In this document: one piece after another, positions 43,496-52,740 of the stretch
How the letters are laid out: every line of letters starts with the position of its first letter
Position numbering within the stretch: the first letter of the stretch is position 1
NCBI GenBank assembly: GCA_947095585.1
Contig: OX352761.1
Location: forward strand, 110,595,890-110,659,889
Length of the DNA: 64,000 nt
Reading direction: 5' to 3'
DNA from: Nephrocerus scutellatus
Taxonomy: Eukaryota; Arthropoda; Insecta; Diptera; Pipunculidae
The notes under the pieces: model-generated
What the model was told of the DNA's origin: nothing
Database searches by the model: none
The model's input: only the letters and a program-made list of their open reading frames with translations
Position numbers and translations under genes: made by a program

Positions 43496-46410
43496 GCAGG
43501 ATAAGTATATTCTCATATAATGTGAATTCCATTTATTCGTTAGCTAGGCGTATCACACTAACATTATTTATTAAAATTAATAAACCTGACATTCTTCTTT
43601 TACAGGAAACAAATCTCACTGGGAGAAATCCGTTCAGTCCAGACGGATACAATATCCACAGGGTCGACAAAGGCAGTGGACGCTCTGGGACGGCGGTCCT
43701 TATCAGGAACACTATGGCAGGCGAAAAGGTGCAAATCAGTGGTCTACGTAGTATGGAAGCAACAGCTGTCAGCATTAAAGTCAACGAAGTGGAGACCTTG
43801 CTGGTGATATCGGTGTACAATCACTGTAACGCAACGAGGGAAGACATCCAACGGGATTTGCAAACTGTCTGCAACACCTCCTCTAGACACACATACTGTG
43901 TTGTTGGAGGTGATTTTAATGCTAGACATACTCGATGGCAGGACGAAGTGTGCAATCACAAAGGAAGGGCCATTACAGACTGGATGGACTCAAATCCGCA
44001 TCAGCACACGATGGCTATAGTTTCACAGCCCCGGAAAACGTACCCTCGGACACCGTCAACTTTGGATTTCTTTCTGGCAACCACAAATTTCTTAAATATT
44101 CTCCCAGAATTAAGAAATTATTCCTGCTTGGCGCATGATAGCGACTCGGATCATATGGCCATAGAGCTTCGAGTGAGGCTGAACCAGCGAATTGTGCAAG
44201 TCACCCCAACACCTGAACTTCACATCAACTTTAAGAAAATAAACTGGAAGCGGTTTAGATCAGAAGTTGAAGCTGAACTTCCTATTCCAGCGGCTTGCAG
44301 AAATCTGGAGAATACAGAAATTGATGATGCTATCAGAAATTTTGAGATTACAGTGAATTCAGCAATTAATCGGCAGAAAACAATTCGCACTAGCAGGGAT
44401 CGCTTCCAACACTTGCCTGAGCATATACAGGCCATATATGCTCACAAGCAACGGCTTAGGAAACGTCTTCAGAGAATCTTCAATAGGACACTTAACACAG
44501 TCAACGACGAATACCTGTCTGTACTTTCGCAACTGCGTTGTACAGTTAACATGTGTCGTCAAGCTGTGCCGAGGTTTCAGGAAGATGAACTGACCAAACG
44601 GCTCCAGGACATCAAACCAGGCCCTGATGCTTTTAGGAAGTTGAACTCTCTGGTTGGAAAGCGTATTTCCATTCCAGAGATTATCACCATTGAAGATCGA
44701 ACAGTATCCAGCGCTGCTGAGAAAGCGGAAGCCTTTGGCTGCCATTTTGAAAGGAGCTTTACGGACCGACCACCAACACATCTTCCAGATTTCTTGGAAG
44801 AGGTTGAAAGTCTTGTGGAAGACACCACTTCTCCAGGAAATACTATAGTGCAGTTCAGTGAAGAAAATCGCGCCAACGCACCCGTAGATGTCGATATGTT
44901 TACCGGAACAGCTGTTGTCAATGATTTGATTATGAGTGGAAACTCAAAAAAATCATCAGGCACAGATGGGATTTCTAACTTTTTGCTTAAAAAGTTACCG
45001 GGTATGGCAATTTTGATGTTAACCATCATTTTCAACAATTGCCTAAACAATGGCTACTTTCCGGACAACTGGAAGGTGGCCAAGGTAGTACCAGTACCCA
45101 AGAAAACCGACCGCTCCAGCGTAACTGGTTACCGTCCAATAGCTTTACTGTGTTGTATCAGTAAAGTATTGGAATCATTGATCCGTAAAAAGATCAATAC
45201 GTTTTGTACGGAAAGAAATCTTATTCCTTCCTTTCAGTACGGTTTCCGAGAAAAGCACTCTACGCTGCACCCTCTGCTGAAGCTTCACAGTGACGTCACT
45301 AAAGGACTTAACGTCAAAAGTAGTACAGTGGCCTGTTTGCTAGACATCGAAAAAGCTTTCGATAGTGTCTGGATAAACGGGCTACTGTACAAGCTTATTA
45401 GTTTTGGTTTCCCCAATTATATTGTAAAAATAATTAAAAATTTTCTTTTTAACAGGGTCTTCTTTGTACAGGTGTACGACCGCCCATCGACAAGGAAAAG
45501 GATCAAAGCCGGAGTTCCTCAAGGTTCCAGACTTGGACCAATCCTGTATAGCATCTTCACGGCGGATCAACCCACAAATACAGCCGGAACAAGGACTATG
45601 CTCTTCGCGGATGACTCCATAACGTATGCAGTTTCCCGCTCTCCCGAGATAGCTGCCCGAAGAGTGGAGGAACACCTCAGAAATCTTTGGGACTACTACC
45701 TGAAGTGGGGACTAAAGATCAACGCCAATAAAACGGAACTCATCTGCTTCCGAGTACCAGCAACCGAAACAAGGATAAGAAAAATCGCAAGCCGGTGCAG
45801 AGCCTTAAAAATCACCCTTCCGGATAACACGACAATAAACACCAAGTCAGAGACTAAGTACCTGGGAATCAACTTTACTGAGAGGCTCAAGTTTAACTCT
45901 CACATCGACAAAACAATGAAAAAAGCGAACCACGCTTTTCATTTGGTGCACCCGCTACTTAAAAGACGAAACGGTCTGTCCAACAACACCAGGCTGCTTA
46001 TCTACAAGCAACTCATCAGGCCAGTGATAACCTATGGCTACCCCATATGGTTCACCGTCTCACCAACAACGATGAAGAAGATCTCCCTATTTGAAAGGAA
46101 GGTACTAAGGATCTGTACAGGACTCTGGAGGGTGACAAACAGCTATAAGTTTGTGTCGACTACAAAACTATACGAAGCAGCAGGTCTGCTGCCAATAACT
46201 GACCACTTGTTCCGAATGGCGAGGAAATTCGTCGACGCATTGGAAACACATCCAAGTCCTGAGATGCAAGGACTGCGAATCGAGGAAATCGAGCCAAGTC
46301 ACCGGTACATACACATAAGAGGATTCACTGATGCTAGATTCGATGACATCTTTAACAATCAAGACGTCTCCTTCTACGAGAAGGCGGGCAACCAATATTA
46401 CAGAGGCTGA
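43483..46410 (+). CDS. Jockey-type ORF2: endonuclease-reverse transcriptase
   Basis: 975 aa, carrying out target-primed reverse transcription. Apurinic-type endonuclease: N-terminal YNVNS, LLLQET with catalytic Glu42, GGDFNARH (142-149) and the SDH triad (222-224). RT: SSGTDGISNFLLKKLP (491-506), GYRPIALLCCISKVLE (549-564), FQYGFREKHST (584-594), LLDIEKAFDSVW with Asp621 (619-630), AGVPQGSRLGP (676-686) and the catalytic LFADD (707-711), then TKYLGINF. The C-terminal region contains LIYKQLIRPVITYGYPIW. No RNase H domain; length is normal for the clade. Its ATG overlaps the ORF1 stop (ATGTTCACAATAA), in a different frame, which suggests termination-reinitiation. No stops or missing catalytic residues. 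Confidence 0.95.
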   Translation: MFTISRISIFSYNVNSIYSLARRITLTLFIKINKPDILLLQETNLTGRNPFSPDGYNIHRVDKGSGRSGTAVLIRNTMAGEKVQISGLRSMEATAVSIKVNEVETLLVISVYNHCNATREDIQRDLQTVCNTSSRHTYCVVGGDFNARHTRWQDEVCNHKGRAITDWMDSNPHQHTMAIVSQPRKTYPRTPSTLDFFLATTNFLNILPELRNYSCLAHDSDSDHMAIELRVRLNQRIVQVTPTPELHINFKKINWKRFRSEVEAELPIPAACRNLENTEIDDAIRNFEITVNSAINRQKTIRTSRDRFQHLPEHIQAIYAHKQRLRKRLQRIFNRTLNTVNDEYLSVLSQLRCTVNMCRQAVPRFQEDELTKRLQDIKPGPDAFRKLNSLVGKRISIPEIITIEDRTVSSAAEKAEAFGCHFERSFTDRPPTHLPDFLEEVESLVEDTTSPGNTIVQFSEENRANAPVDVDMFTGTAVVNDLIMSGNSKKSSGTDGISNFLLKKLPGMAILMLTIIFNNCLNNGYFPDNWKVAKVVPVPKKTDRSSVTGYRPIALLCCISKVLESLIRKKINTFCTERNLIPSFQYGFREKHSTLHPLLKLHSDVTKGLNVKSSTVACLLDIEKAFDSVWINGLLYKLISFGFPNYIVKIIKNFLFNRVFFVQVYDRPSTRKRIKAGVPQGSRLGPILYSIFTADQPTNTAGTRTMLFADDSITYAVSRSPEIAARRVEEHLRNLWDYYLKWGLKINANKTELICFRVPATETRIRKIASRCRALKITLPDNTTINTKSETKYLGINFTERLKFNSHIDKTMKKANHAFHLVHPLLKRRNGLSNNTRLLIYKQLIRPVITYGYPIWFTVSPTTMKKISLFERKVLRICTGLWRVTNSYKFVSTTKLYEAAGLLPITDHLFRMARKFVDALETHPSPEMQGLRIEEIEPSHRYIHIRGFTDARFDDIFNNQDVSFYEKAGNQYYRG

Positions 46411-46686
46411 AGTTCGCCCTGTTTATACGCCGCTTAATATTTTTCATTCTTATTTTATTTTAAAATTATTGTTTAAAATTTAATTACATTAAAAATTAAC
46501 ATGTAGTAGATTAAGTAGTAAAAAATATTGTTTAAAAATAAACAATACCAAAAAAAAAAAAAAAAGACAATGTAAATACGTCGGGCCCCTTTTGTTGAGC
46601 CGACACATATTAATATTATTTATAAGTTTAGTTTTAAATCAAAATTGTATATTACTTTAATGTTTAATAAAAATATCTTAATCTAA
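46411..46686 (+). terminator. Jockey 3' UTR with two polyadenylation signals
   Basis: First signal AATAAA at 46537-46542, eight bases before an A16 run (46550-46565). A second AATAAA at 46666-46671 lies 15 bases before the target-site duplication. The 121 bases between A16 and the duplication (starting GACAATGTAAATACGTCGGG) are unlike the rest of the element. Confidence 0.7.
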
Positions 46687-46702
46687 TGTACTCCATCAAT
46701 CG
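46687..46702 (+). repeat. 3' target-site duplication of Jockey element
   Basis: Exact second copy of the 16-mer at 41725-41740. Confidence 0.92.
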
Positions 46703-47128
46703 CTTTCTTTCTCAAATATAAAAGCGAAGACATTGAAAAAGTCATCTACTCATGTAAACCATTTAAAGCCATTCAATTCACTTTTCTCTTAAGACTCGAT
46801 TACGGCCAAATTAAAATGTCGATAGTTAGGAAATAATAAGAAAGTGAAGCTAATTCATTTAATAAATACCCATTTAAAGGCACTTGCACTTGTTATGAAC
46901 GGCAATGAACCTTTATTCCTTTTTAACTGAAATGTTTTTACCAAAGCAGTGTATATACAGTGTATTATTTACTGCTTTGTTTGTAAGTTGGTTGTTAAAT
47001 ATTTGTTACCTATTGCATTGACGATTGAAGCATCACGGGTGATAAATTATTTTAAATTATTATTTTTTTATTTAAAAGGTGTTTACGATTTAATGCGATT
47101 AGACAAATTTCAAACGTCATGAATGTCA
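46703..47128. other. Stretch without recognised gene
   Basis: AT-rich sequence to the right of the Jockey insertion; no feature recognised. Confidence 0.4.
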
Positions 47129-47535
47129 TTTACGAAATTTAGGCCTTCTGGAGGGTTCAAAACGGAAAAAAAACACAACATAGGTTCGTTTATTTACAAC
47201 TTTAATTAACAATTTGTAAAAGTTCACAAATTCATACTTGTGATTACTTATTATTCATATATAACAATTATATTCACATATAACAAGCACTATCCACTTG
47301 CAAGTACTCTGGTCCACATCTAAATGATGACTACCTTACTGTGATAAAGTATGGGGTATTTATACCTAAGCAAGTTTCGAGAAATTCTATTATTATTACA
47401 TAAAGAGCCACCTATGAAATATCCGAATATTCTGGTACAATTTATATAAAATACACCACATATAATTTTTCGACACATATGTATATACAATATTACTAAT
47501 ACAGTCTATTAATATCGTCAATAAACGCATTGGTA
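47129..47535 (-). mobile_element. LTR remnant of LTR retrotransposon (minus strand, diverged)
   Basis: Reverse-complement reading shows the family's LTR landmarks in order: ATTTCTCGAAACTTGC, a TATA box (TTAGGTATAAATACCCC), TATGTGAATAT, AATAAGTAATCACAAGT, AATTTGTGAACTTTTAC, AAAGTTGTAAATAAACGAAC and the end block GCCTAAATTTCGTAA. It matches 48829-49329 and 55191-55767 but is more diverged. The 5' end is not precise. No internal coding region adjoins it. Confidence 0.7.
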
Positions 47536-47689
47536 TGGCAATATTTAATAGTTCGTAATGAGCTGGACTTTGATAAGAGACTGAATCAAAAAATGTATTT
47601 TCTTATAAAGGGTTGGTTACTGGTTTGTTTTTAAATCATAGGATATGGCAACATTTGTTAACGATTTGCTTGAAATTTTCACAGCTCGT

Positions 47690-48620
47690 TAGTGTAATAT
47701 TCCGCCGGCATGAAACAGTTATGTTTTCGCTTGAGAAGCGTTTCAAAATATTGAAAACTTATTTTAAATGTCTGTGTTGTGTAGCCGAAACCGTGCTAAT
47801 TTTGAAAAAAAATATGGGTCGTGAAAGAGCGCCAAGCGGAGCCGCTGTCATGAAATTAGTAACAGAAATGGTCCGTAAGATCGGACAGGTCGCACGACCG
47901 AGAATATTGCAGCTGTGGGACAGAGTCCACCGACTTCAACTCGACGCCAATCGCAGCAACTGGCCATTAGTCGCACCAGCCTGAGCAAAATACTGCACAA
48001 AGACTTCGGATCATTCGCTTACCAGATGATTGAAAGCAAATGACCATCCGCTTCTATATCAGTGCTCTGCGTGATCCATAGACCAGCTTATAATGACGTC
48101 GATTTTGGTCGAAAAATCATCTTTTCCATCTCGGTGGCTTTGTAAATAATCAGAACTGCCAGATTTTGGGTTCGGAACAGCCACACGTAATCGTAGAGAA
48201 GCCAATGCACCAAGAGCGACAGTTTTGTTTGGATTTTGGAGTGGTGGCCCATTTTTTTCGAAAACGCCATTACCGTCAATGGCGACCGTTACAGAGCCAG
48301 CTGACCAAATTTGTATGGCCTTAAATCAACGCCATGAATGTATACGACCTTTGTTTTCAACGAGATGCCATAGAAACCAACTAACAATCAATCTCTTGCG
48401 CGCCAAATTTGGCAACCAAATCAGCCGTTTTGGAGATGTCAATTGGCATGCGCGGAGCTGCGATTTGACGGCGATTAACTTTTTAATATGGGGTGCCGCT
48501 AAGGATAGATGTTATGCGGGTACTCCAGAGACAATTCCAGCGTTAAAACATAATATTGGGACTGTTATTCGCGAAATAGGCGCAGAAGTTCTTAAAAACT
48601 GGACTCACAGGATTGCTTAA
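47690..48620 (+). pseudogene. mariner-superfamily transposase relic, copy 2
   Basis: N-terminal HTH part FSLEKRFKILKTYFKCL and later SLSKILHKDFGSFAYQMIES (about 47970-48040), then a long gap. The catalytic C-terminal half follows: QISRFGDVNWHARSCDLTAI, NFLIWGAAKDRCYAGTPETI and GAEVLKNWTHRIA, ending about 48618. The landmark NWPPRSCDLTPLDYFLWG is degraded to NWHARSCDLTAINFLIWG, and the Asp of PLD is lost. Same subfamily as 11975-12735 but opposite orientation. Dead. Confidence 0.8.
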
Positions 48621-48824
48621 TCTAAGGCCAGCAGAGGGAGTCACATGAACGAAATTGTTTTTCATTCTTAAATCGGAGACTCCGTCCTTCACAACAACAA
48701 AAACACTCCCAAAAAATATTGATGTATACTCATTTAAAAGCGTTTTTAAAAACAAAATTTTAAATTTAATTAATAACCGCTGCTGAAGTTATTTGAAAAT
48801 GGTTTTCCCTTTTCATATTGTTAC

Positions 48825-49333
48825 GAAGATGTAAATATAAATCTTTTATCGCACTGTACATGTTCGTATAATAAGTATTAATATTAGAATTAAAAAATTA
48901 CCACAAAAAGCATTGTATATCTTTAGGCTTAGTAAATTAAATATAACAATTATGCATGCGGAACTTGTAAATAAATTGTATATTACAGTTACACATGTAG
49001 AACTTCTATATAAAATGGTATTTTCTAGTATCTTCTCGAAATTATTGATTACGTATAAAAACACAGCAACTTATTTATCGCAATAAGTTACGTTAATATT
49101 TGGAAGTAAACCAGACTTCCTGATCAGAAATTTTGAAAAGTAGATAGAGCTACCGCTTATGTGAATAATAGTGTTATAAGTGAATTATAAGTAATCACCA
49201 GTGTAAATTTGTGAACTTTTGCTTTTTTTTTAAATAAAGTTGTAATTTGTGAATTAACGAACTTGTATTGTGTTTTAATTTGCAAAATCAATTACGAACT
49301 TCTAAATAGAAAGCCTAAATTTCTTAACAATAT
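48825..49333 (+). mobile_element. Solo LTR with 4-bp target-site duplication
   Basis: A 501-bp LTR at 48829-49329 begins TGTTACGAA and ends TTCTTAACA (imperfect terminal inverted repeat). It is flanked by ATAT on both sides (48825-48828 and 49330-49333). It contains a TATA box (TATAAAA, 49054) and a polyadenylation signal (AATAAA, 49233). A 4-bp duplication fits Ty3/gypsy-type integration, but other LTR classes are not excluded. No second LTR or gag-pol region adjoins, so this is a recombination product. It lies downstream of Fps85D exon 2, presumably in the next intron. Confidence 0.85.
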
Positions 49334-50571
49334 TGACGGACAAAGAAACGGCCTGACTATTTTGAAACCTCACTTAATTGATCTCGAGTAATGTATACGA
49401 CATATTCCTGTCGTACGTTTGAAAAGGGTACAGATAAGTTTACTTGATATAAGTTCTTCAAGTTCTAAAGAACAACCACAGACTACGATTAAAAACATCC
49501 AATTTGTTATGTCATAAGCCTTGCTGCACAAATGTTCTGACAAAACAACAATCTTCTTTTGGTATTTGGCTATAATAAATAATTAAAGCTACCGCTTCCC
49601 ATACTCAAGCACTCGGTTTATCACAACGCCATGGATGGCGTGACAATAAACAAAAGATAATTTGAAGAACAACAAAAAATTCCCAGAAATATGAAGAGTC
49701 TTTTGTCAACAGGTAGACATAAGCCGACTGTAAAGAAGTGAGGGAAGTAATGATAATAAAGTAACTGATAATTCACAAAAGGTTCGAACACACACACACA
49801 GAACATTTATCATGTGGCATTCATGCAGACAAATTTTTTAGAGATTAAAATGTCAACATTGAGCGGCAATCGAAAGGATTAAAAGAGTTTTTAACTTTTG
49901 TTTGTCTCCGCATCATGGGTTGTTGGATGAACGAACGTGGACGAGGTACCAATGAGTTCTATAATACAAACACCATTTTTACTCATACTGCTTGCAGGAG
50001 TTTCCATGGGAAATAGAACACTGTCCCCATTGACAAATTCATAATTCATTAAAAATTGTTTTACAAAGTTTTTTGTTTACTCAACGGCAGATAATATATC
50101 CAGGATGACTACTTTGTAAATTTAATTAATTTAACTTTAAAATAACTTATTCCTTCTACTCTCAAGCTATGTATATATTACTTATAAATGCAAAGACAGA
50201 TATTTTTCTGAAGATAATAAAAAGCACACTCGACACTTTAATTTATTTTAAGTCCCAACACGACAGAAGAAAGCGAGTGTTAATATTGAAGTTGATGCTT
50301 CTTCAATATTAACACTCGTCTCCTTCTAAATTAAACTAAAATATTTCTTCTTTCATTTAATTGCCTTAATTTATTTTCGTTTTTAGCACACGCGACTATA
50401 CCCTGGCAGCGCTGGGAAGATGCCGATGAGCAGCAGCTAATTTTAGAGATTTTCCGGATGGCTGCGAGGATTTTCTAATAGCTCACATATTTATCTATTC
50501 CATGGGAATTCTTTTCAACATTTTCAAAATATTCACACATTTCATCTAAAAATAGTTTCTGTGCAACTTAC
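49334..50571. other. Presumed Fps85D intron sequence
   Basis: Lies downstream (minus-strand sense) of Fps85D exon 2, so it should be intron unless a further exon was missed. AT-rich. Near 50284-50320 a TTGAAGTTGATGCTTCTTCA palindromic stretch sits between two copies of GAGTGTTAATATTGAAG (direct and inverted). A (CA)n run lies at about 49788. No F-BAR continuation was recognised. Confidence 0.45.
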
Positions 50572-50759
50572 GTGATTTAATCGTGCTGCGATTTTCGCAT
50601 GCTCCTCCTGGTAGGCTTTACGAGCCTTTCGCTTGTCCTGTGACAAGTGAGCGATCTTCTCGCAAACGACTTCCAGTAGTTCGGCGTTGGTTTTGAATTG
50701 TTTTGCTTGTTGATCCAGTTCGTCCATGTAGGAACGCCAGGATTTTGTGATGAGGCTGC
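50572..50759 (-). CDS. Fps85D: Fer/Fps tyrosine kinase, coding exon 2 (F-BAR domain)
   Basis: 188-bp internal exon of the host gene, bounded by CTTCCAG| at the acceptor and CAC|GTAAGT at the donor. It continues codon phase 1 from exon 58734-58929 and ends in phase 0. It encodes residues 66-128: [40 protein letters not shown] and [20 protein letters not shown]. This is the second part of the FCH/F-BAR helix bundle, corresponding to the SWLLMI..KDKQQVKKSY region of vertebrate FER. F-BAR domains bind and bend membranes; Fer kinases act at adherens junctions and on actin. Later exons (rest of F-BAR, SH2, kinase) are not in this window. The gene name is inferred from similarity to the Fer family. 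Confidence 0.88.
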
Positions 50760-51099
50760 CTGGAAGCGGAGAGAAACATAAAATTAATACAAATCAAAAT
50801 TCGATATCCCATATCTAGGAACGTTTCACTTGTAGAACTCTACATATGCTGATTGATTAACCACATATCACCTTTGGTTTGTGTTTTAGATGTTCCAAAG
50901 TCAAAAATATGAAAAAAGTGTCATAAAAAACGCACCCTGAATAACTTTATTTTGATTTATTTATTCTGTAAGTCAGTTGGTTTTTTTCACAGCAAATATT
51001 AATAACGATGTAAAGTCGCAAATAAAAAAAAGCTGTACGCTGGGAATTTAAAACTAGGCTCAGGGTTTAGGCATTAAGGTTTATGAAGACGAACTGAGG

Positions 51100-51840
51100 A
51101 GAAGTCACGTGTTTTGAATGCCTGCGCACAGCACAGTTTTTTAGGGATGGTTCTAAGCTAGACAGTAGAGTAGGAGTAGAAGTTTTCTGTGACAGGCTGA
51201 AAGTAAGCATCTCCGTCCGACCCCTGATCACTGCAGCGTATACCAGGCTGAGGTTATAGCGATTTAGAAGGTTGCAACATAATGTACTATCTGTTAAACA
51301 GATTATCATTTATGTGGACATTTAGGGGGCCATAAAATCTTTGGGAGCGGTCTCACTGACATCAAAAGTGGCGTTAAGGTTTCACTCCTCCCTTAACGAG
51401 ATGGGTGAGCAGTTTGACATAAGGATCATTTGGGTCCACTTGGATGTGGAAGTGAACAGCAAGACGGATGAATTAGCTAGACGTGGTACGGCTCTCCAAT
51501 TGCTACCAAAGGGCAAAGGTGTGGAGGCCTATTACGACTCTGAAAGAGGCAGAAGCTGCAAAAAGTTGAGGATGGGAAAAACACCGACACTTGTAACATA
51601 TCAAGGCAGATCTGGCCAAAGCTGGAACAGTAGCGCTCACTACGGCAATCTCTCTACAATGACGTGACCTAAAGACGGTTATGAAAATACTGACATTACA
51701 CTGCCTTCTCGGAAAATATGCGAATATAATGAGGAAGAGTAGACAATAGAATATCTTCTTTGCCCCTGTCCGGCATTAGCATACAGAAGACACAAATACT
51801 TAGGCAAGCTGGTAATATTACGTAGAAAGAGCTCGGTATA
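51100..51840 (+). pseudogene. LINE RNase H fragment (LOA/I-like)
   Basis: Reads DGSKLDSRVGVEVFCDRLKV (with a DGSK catalytic start), then decayed AEVIAI, QIIIYVD, and FDIRIIWVHLDVEVNSKTDE followed by LARRGTALQLLPK, matching WVPGHxGVxGNxKADELARRG. A downstream decayed C-terminal LLCPCPALAYRRHKYLGKL follows. A 108-codon frame (51341-51667) survives. Opposite in orientation to Fps85D, within its intron. Confidence 0.82.
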
Positions 51841-51944
51841 AAGAGCTAAAGTATAAGATCCATATGGTAACACAAAGGACCGATAATGATCTAAGTGAGC
51901 GATAGCTGCAACCTAATGTAAGGTAGATTTAGGAGCACCTGACT

Positions 51945-52150
51945 ATCTATGACAATTGTACTCCAGTTTGGGGCAAATAAACGTCTTGTAGATAGCAGCC
52001 AGATCAGATGAAGTTAAATGTATCTTGCACCTTGTGAGAAATGCTAAATATTTCGCAGCATTTTTGGCGATGGCGAATATGATGTTGTTAACGCGCATAC
52101 CGTGAGTTGCGAGTTTTTCATTTCCATTGATGCTTGTTAAACATTTCAAA
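51945..52150 (-). pseudogene. Family A LINE fragment (CR1-like)
   Basis: Minus strand: GNEKLATHGMRVNN, AKNAAKYLAFLTRCKIHLTS and SDLAAIYKTFICPKLEYNCH, the block just before the IWS/LDRIQ region of family A. Ends abruptly on both sides. Confidence 0.78.
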
Positions 52151-52309
52151 TTCTGAGTGATTTGTTGGATATTTTGAACTACATAAAAGCTATTGTTGTC
52201 TATTACTAAGAATTTACCGTACTTAGTGAATGAGGGACTACTATGTGTTTATTTATTTTCTGTGTGTGGATAATGGCTGAGGGTTTTCGATTCGCTTCGT
52301 TCTACAGAA

Positions 52310-52465
52310 AAAAGGAACCACGTTCCACAAACTTATACGAGAAGCTGAGAGTGCTGTATTTGTCGAAAAAGTGAATTCGATTAGAAGTAGCAAACAAGAG
52401 ATTATTAACTAAAATGAGAAATAGTGTTGGGGACAAAATAGAGCCCTGGGGAAACGCTTACATAT
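52310..52465 (-). pseudogene. Family A LINE RT core fragment
   Basis: Minus strand shows a decayed GVPQGSVLSPTLFLIFxNDL, then SNRIHFF.. replacing SFADDSTLS and SYKFVERGS. Same orientation as and close to 51945-52150, so both pieces probably stem from one insertion with the order disturbed by rearrangement. Confidence 0.65.
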
Positions 52466-52549
52466 AGAAATAAGGTCGTTCAAGATGAAAGTTGTATAAA
52501 GAATTGTTTGCCTCTTACATAGCAGATGCTACTGGTAAGGTAACTAACT

Positions 52550-52740
52550 ATATTGTTACGAAAATCCTCACTTATTGCACTGTACATACTCTTATATAAA
52601 AAGTTTTGAATTGAATTGTATTTAGAAAGCTTTTAAGCTCTTTGTTGGGTTTGGAACTGTTGCATATTCTTAGGCTCAGTAGTATTTTTGGGAGCATATA
52701 TATAACATCATGTGGAGAGCCTGATATAAGATTATAGCAT
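52550..52740 (+). mobile_element. Truncated LTR (5' part)
   Basis: ATAT then TGTTACGAAAATCC, TTATTGCACTGTACATACTC and TATTCTTAGGCTCAGTAGTA match the first about 150 bp of the LTR at 48829 and the minus-strand copy at 57801. Homology fades after about 52740; no 3' end found. Confidence 0.72.

Larger units (their letters stand above)
41741..46686 (+). mobile_element. Full-length Jockey-clade non-LTR retrotransposon
   Basis: A 4,946-bp insertion bounded by a perfect 16-bp target-site duplication. Layout: 222-bp 5' untranslated region, ORF1 (Gag-like), ORF2 (endonuclease-RT) overlapping ORF1 by 13 nt, and a 276-bp 3' region. Both frames are open from start to stop and the catalytic residues checked are present, so the element looks competent or very recently so. 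The 3' region has AATAAA at 46537 and A16 at 46550-46565, then about 121 further bases with a second AATAAA (46666) before the duplication. No RNase H is present, as is usual for Jockey-type elements such as Doc, F, BS and X. It is the only intact element in the window. Confidence 0.95.

Noticed and set aside
44577..45050. 157-codon minus-strand frame
   Set aside because: Antisense shadow of ORF2; no independent motif.
50387..50476. Possible plus-strand exon after CGTTTTTAG (reads IPWQRWEDADEQQL..)
   Set aside because: Protein-like but only 29 codons, on the strand opposite Fps85D, with no partner exon or homology.
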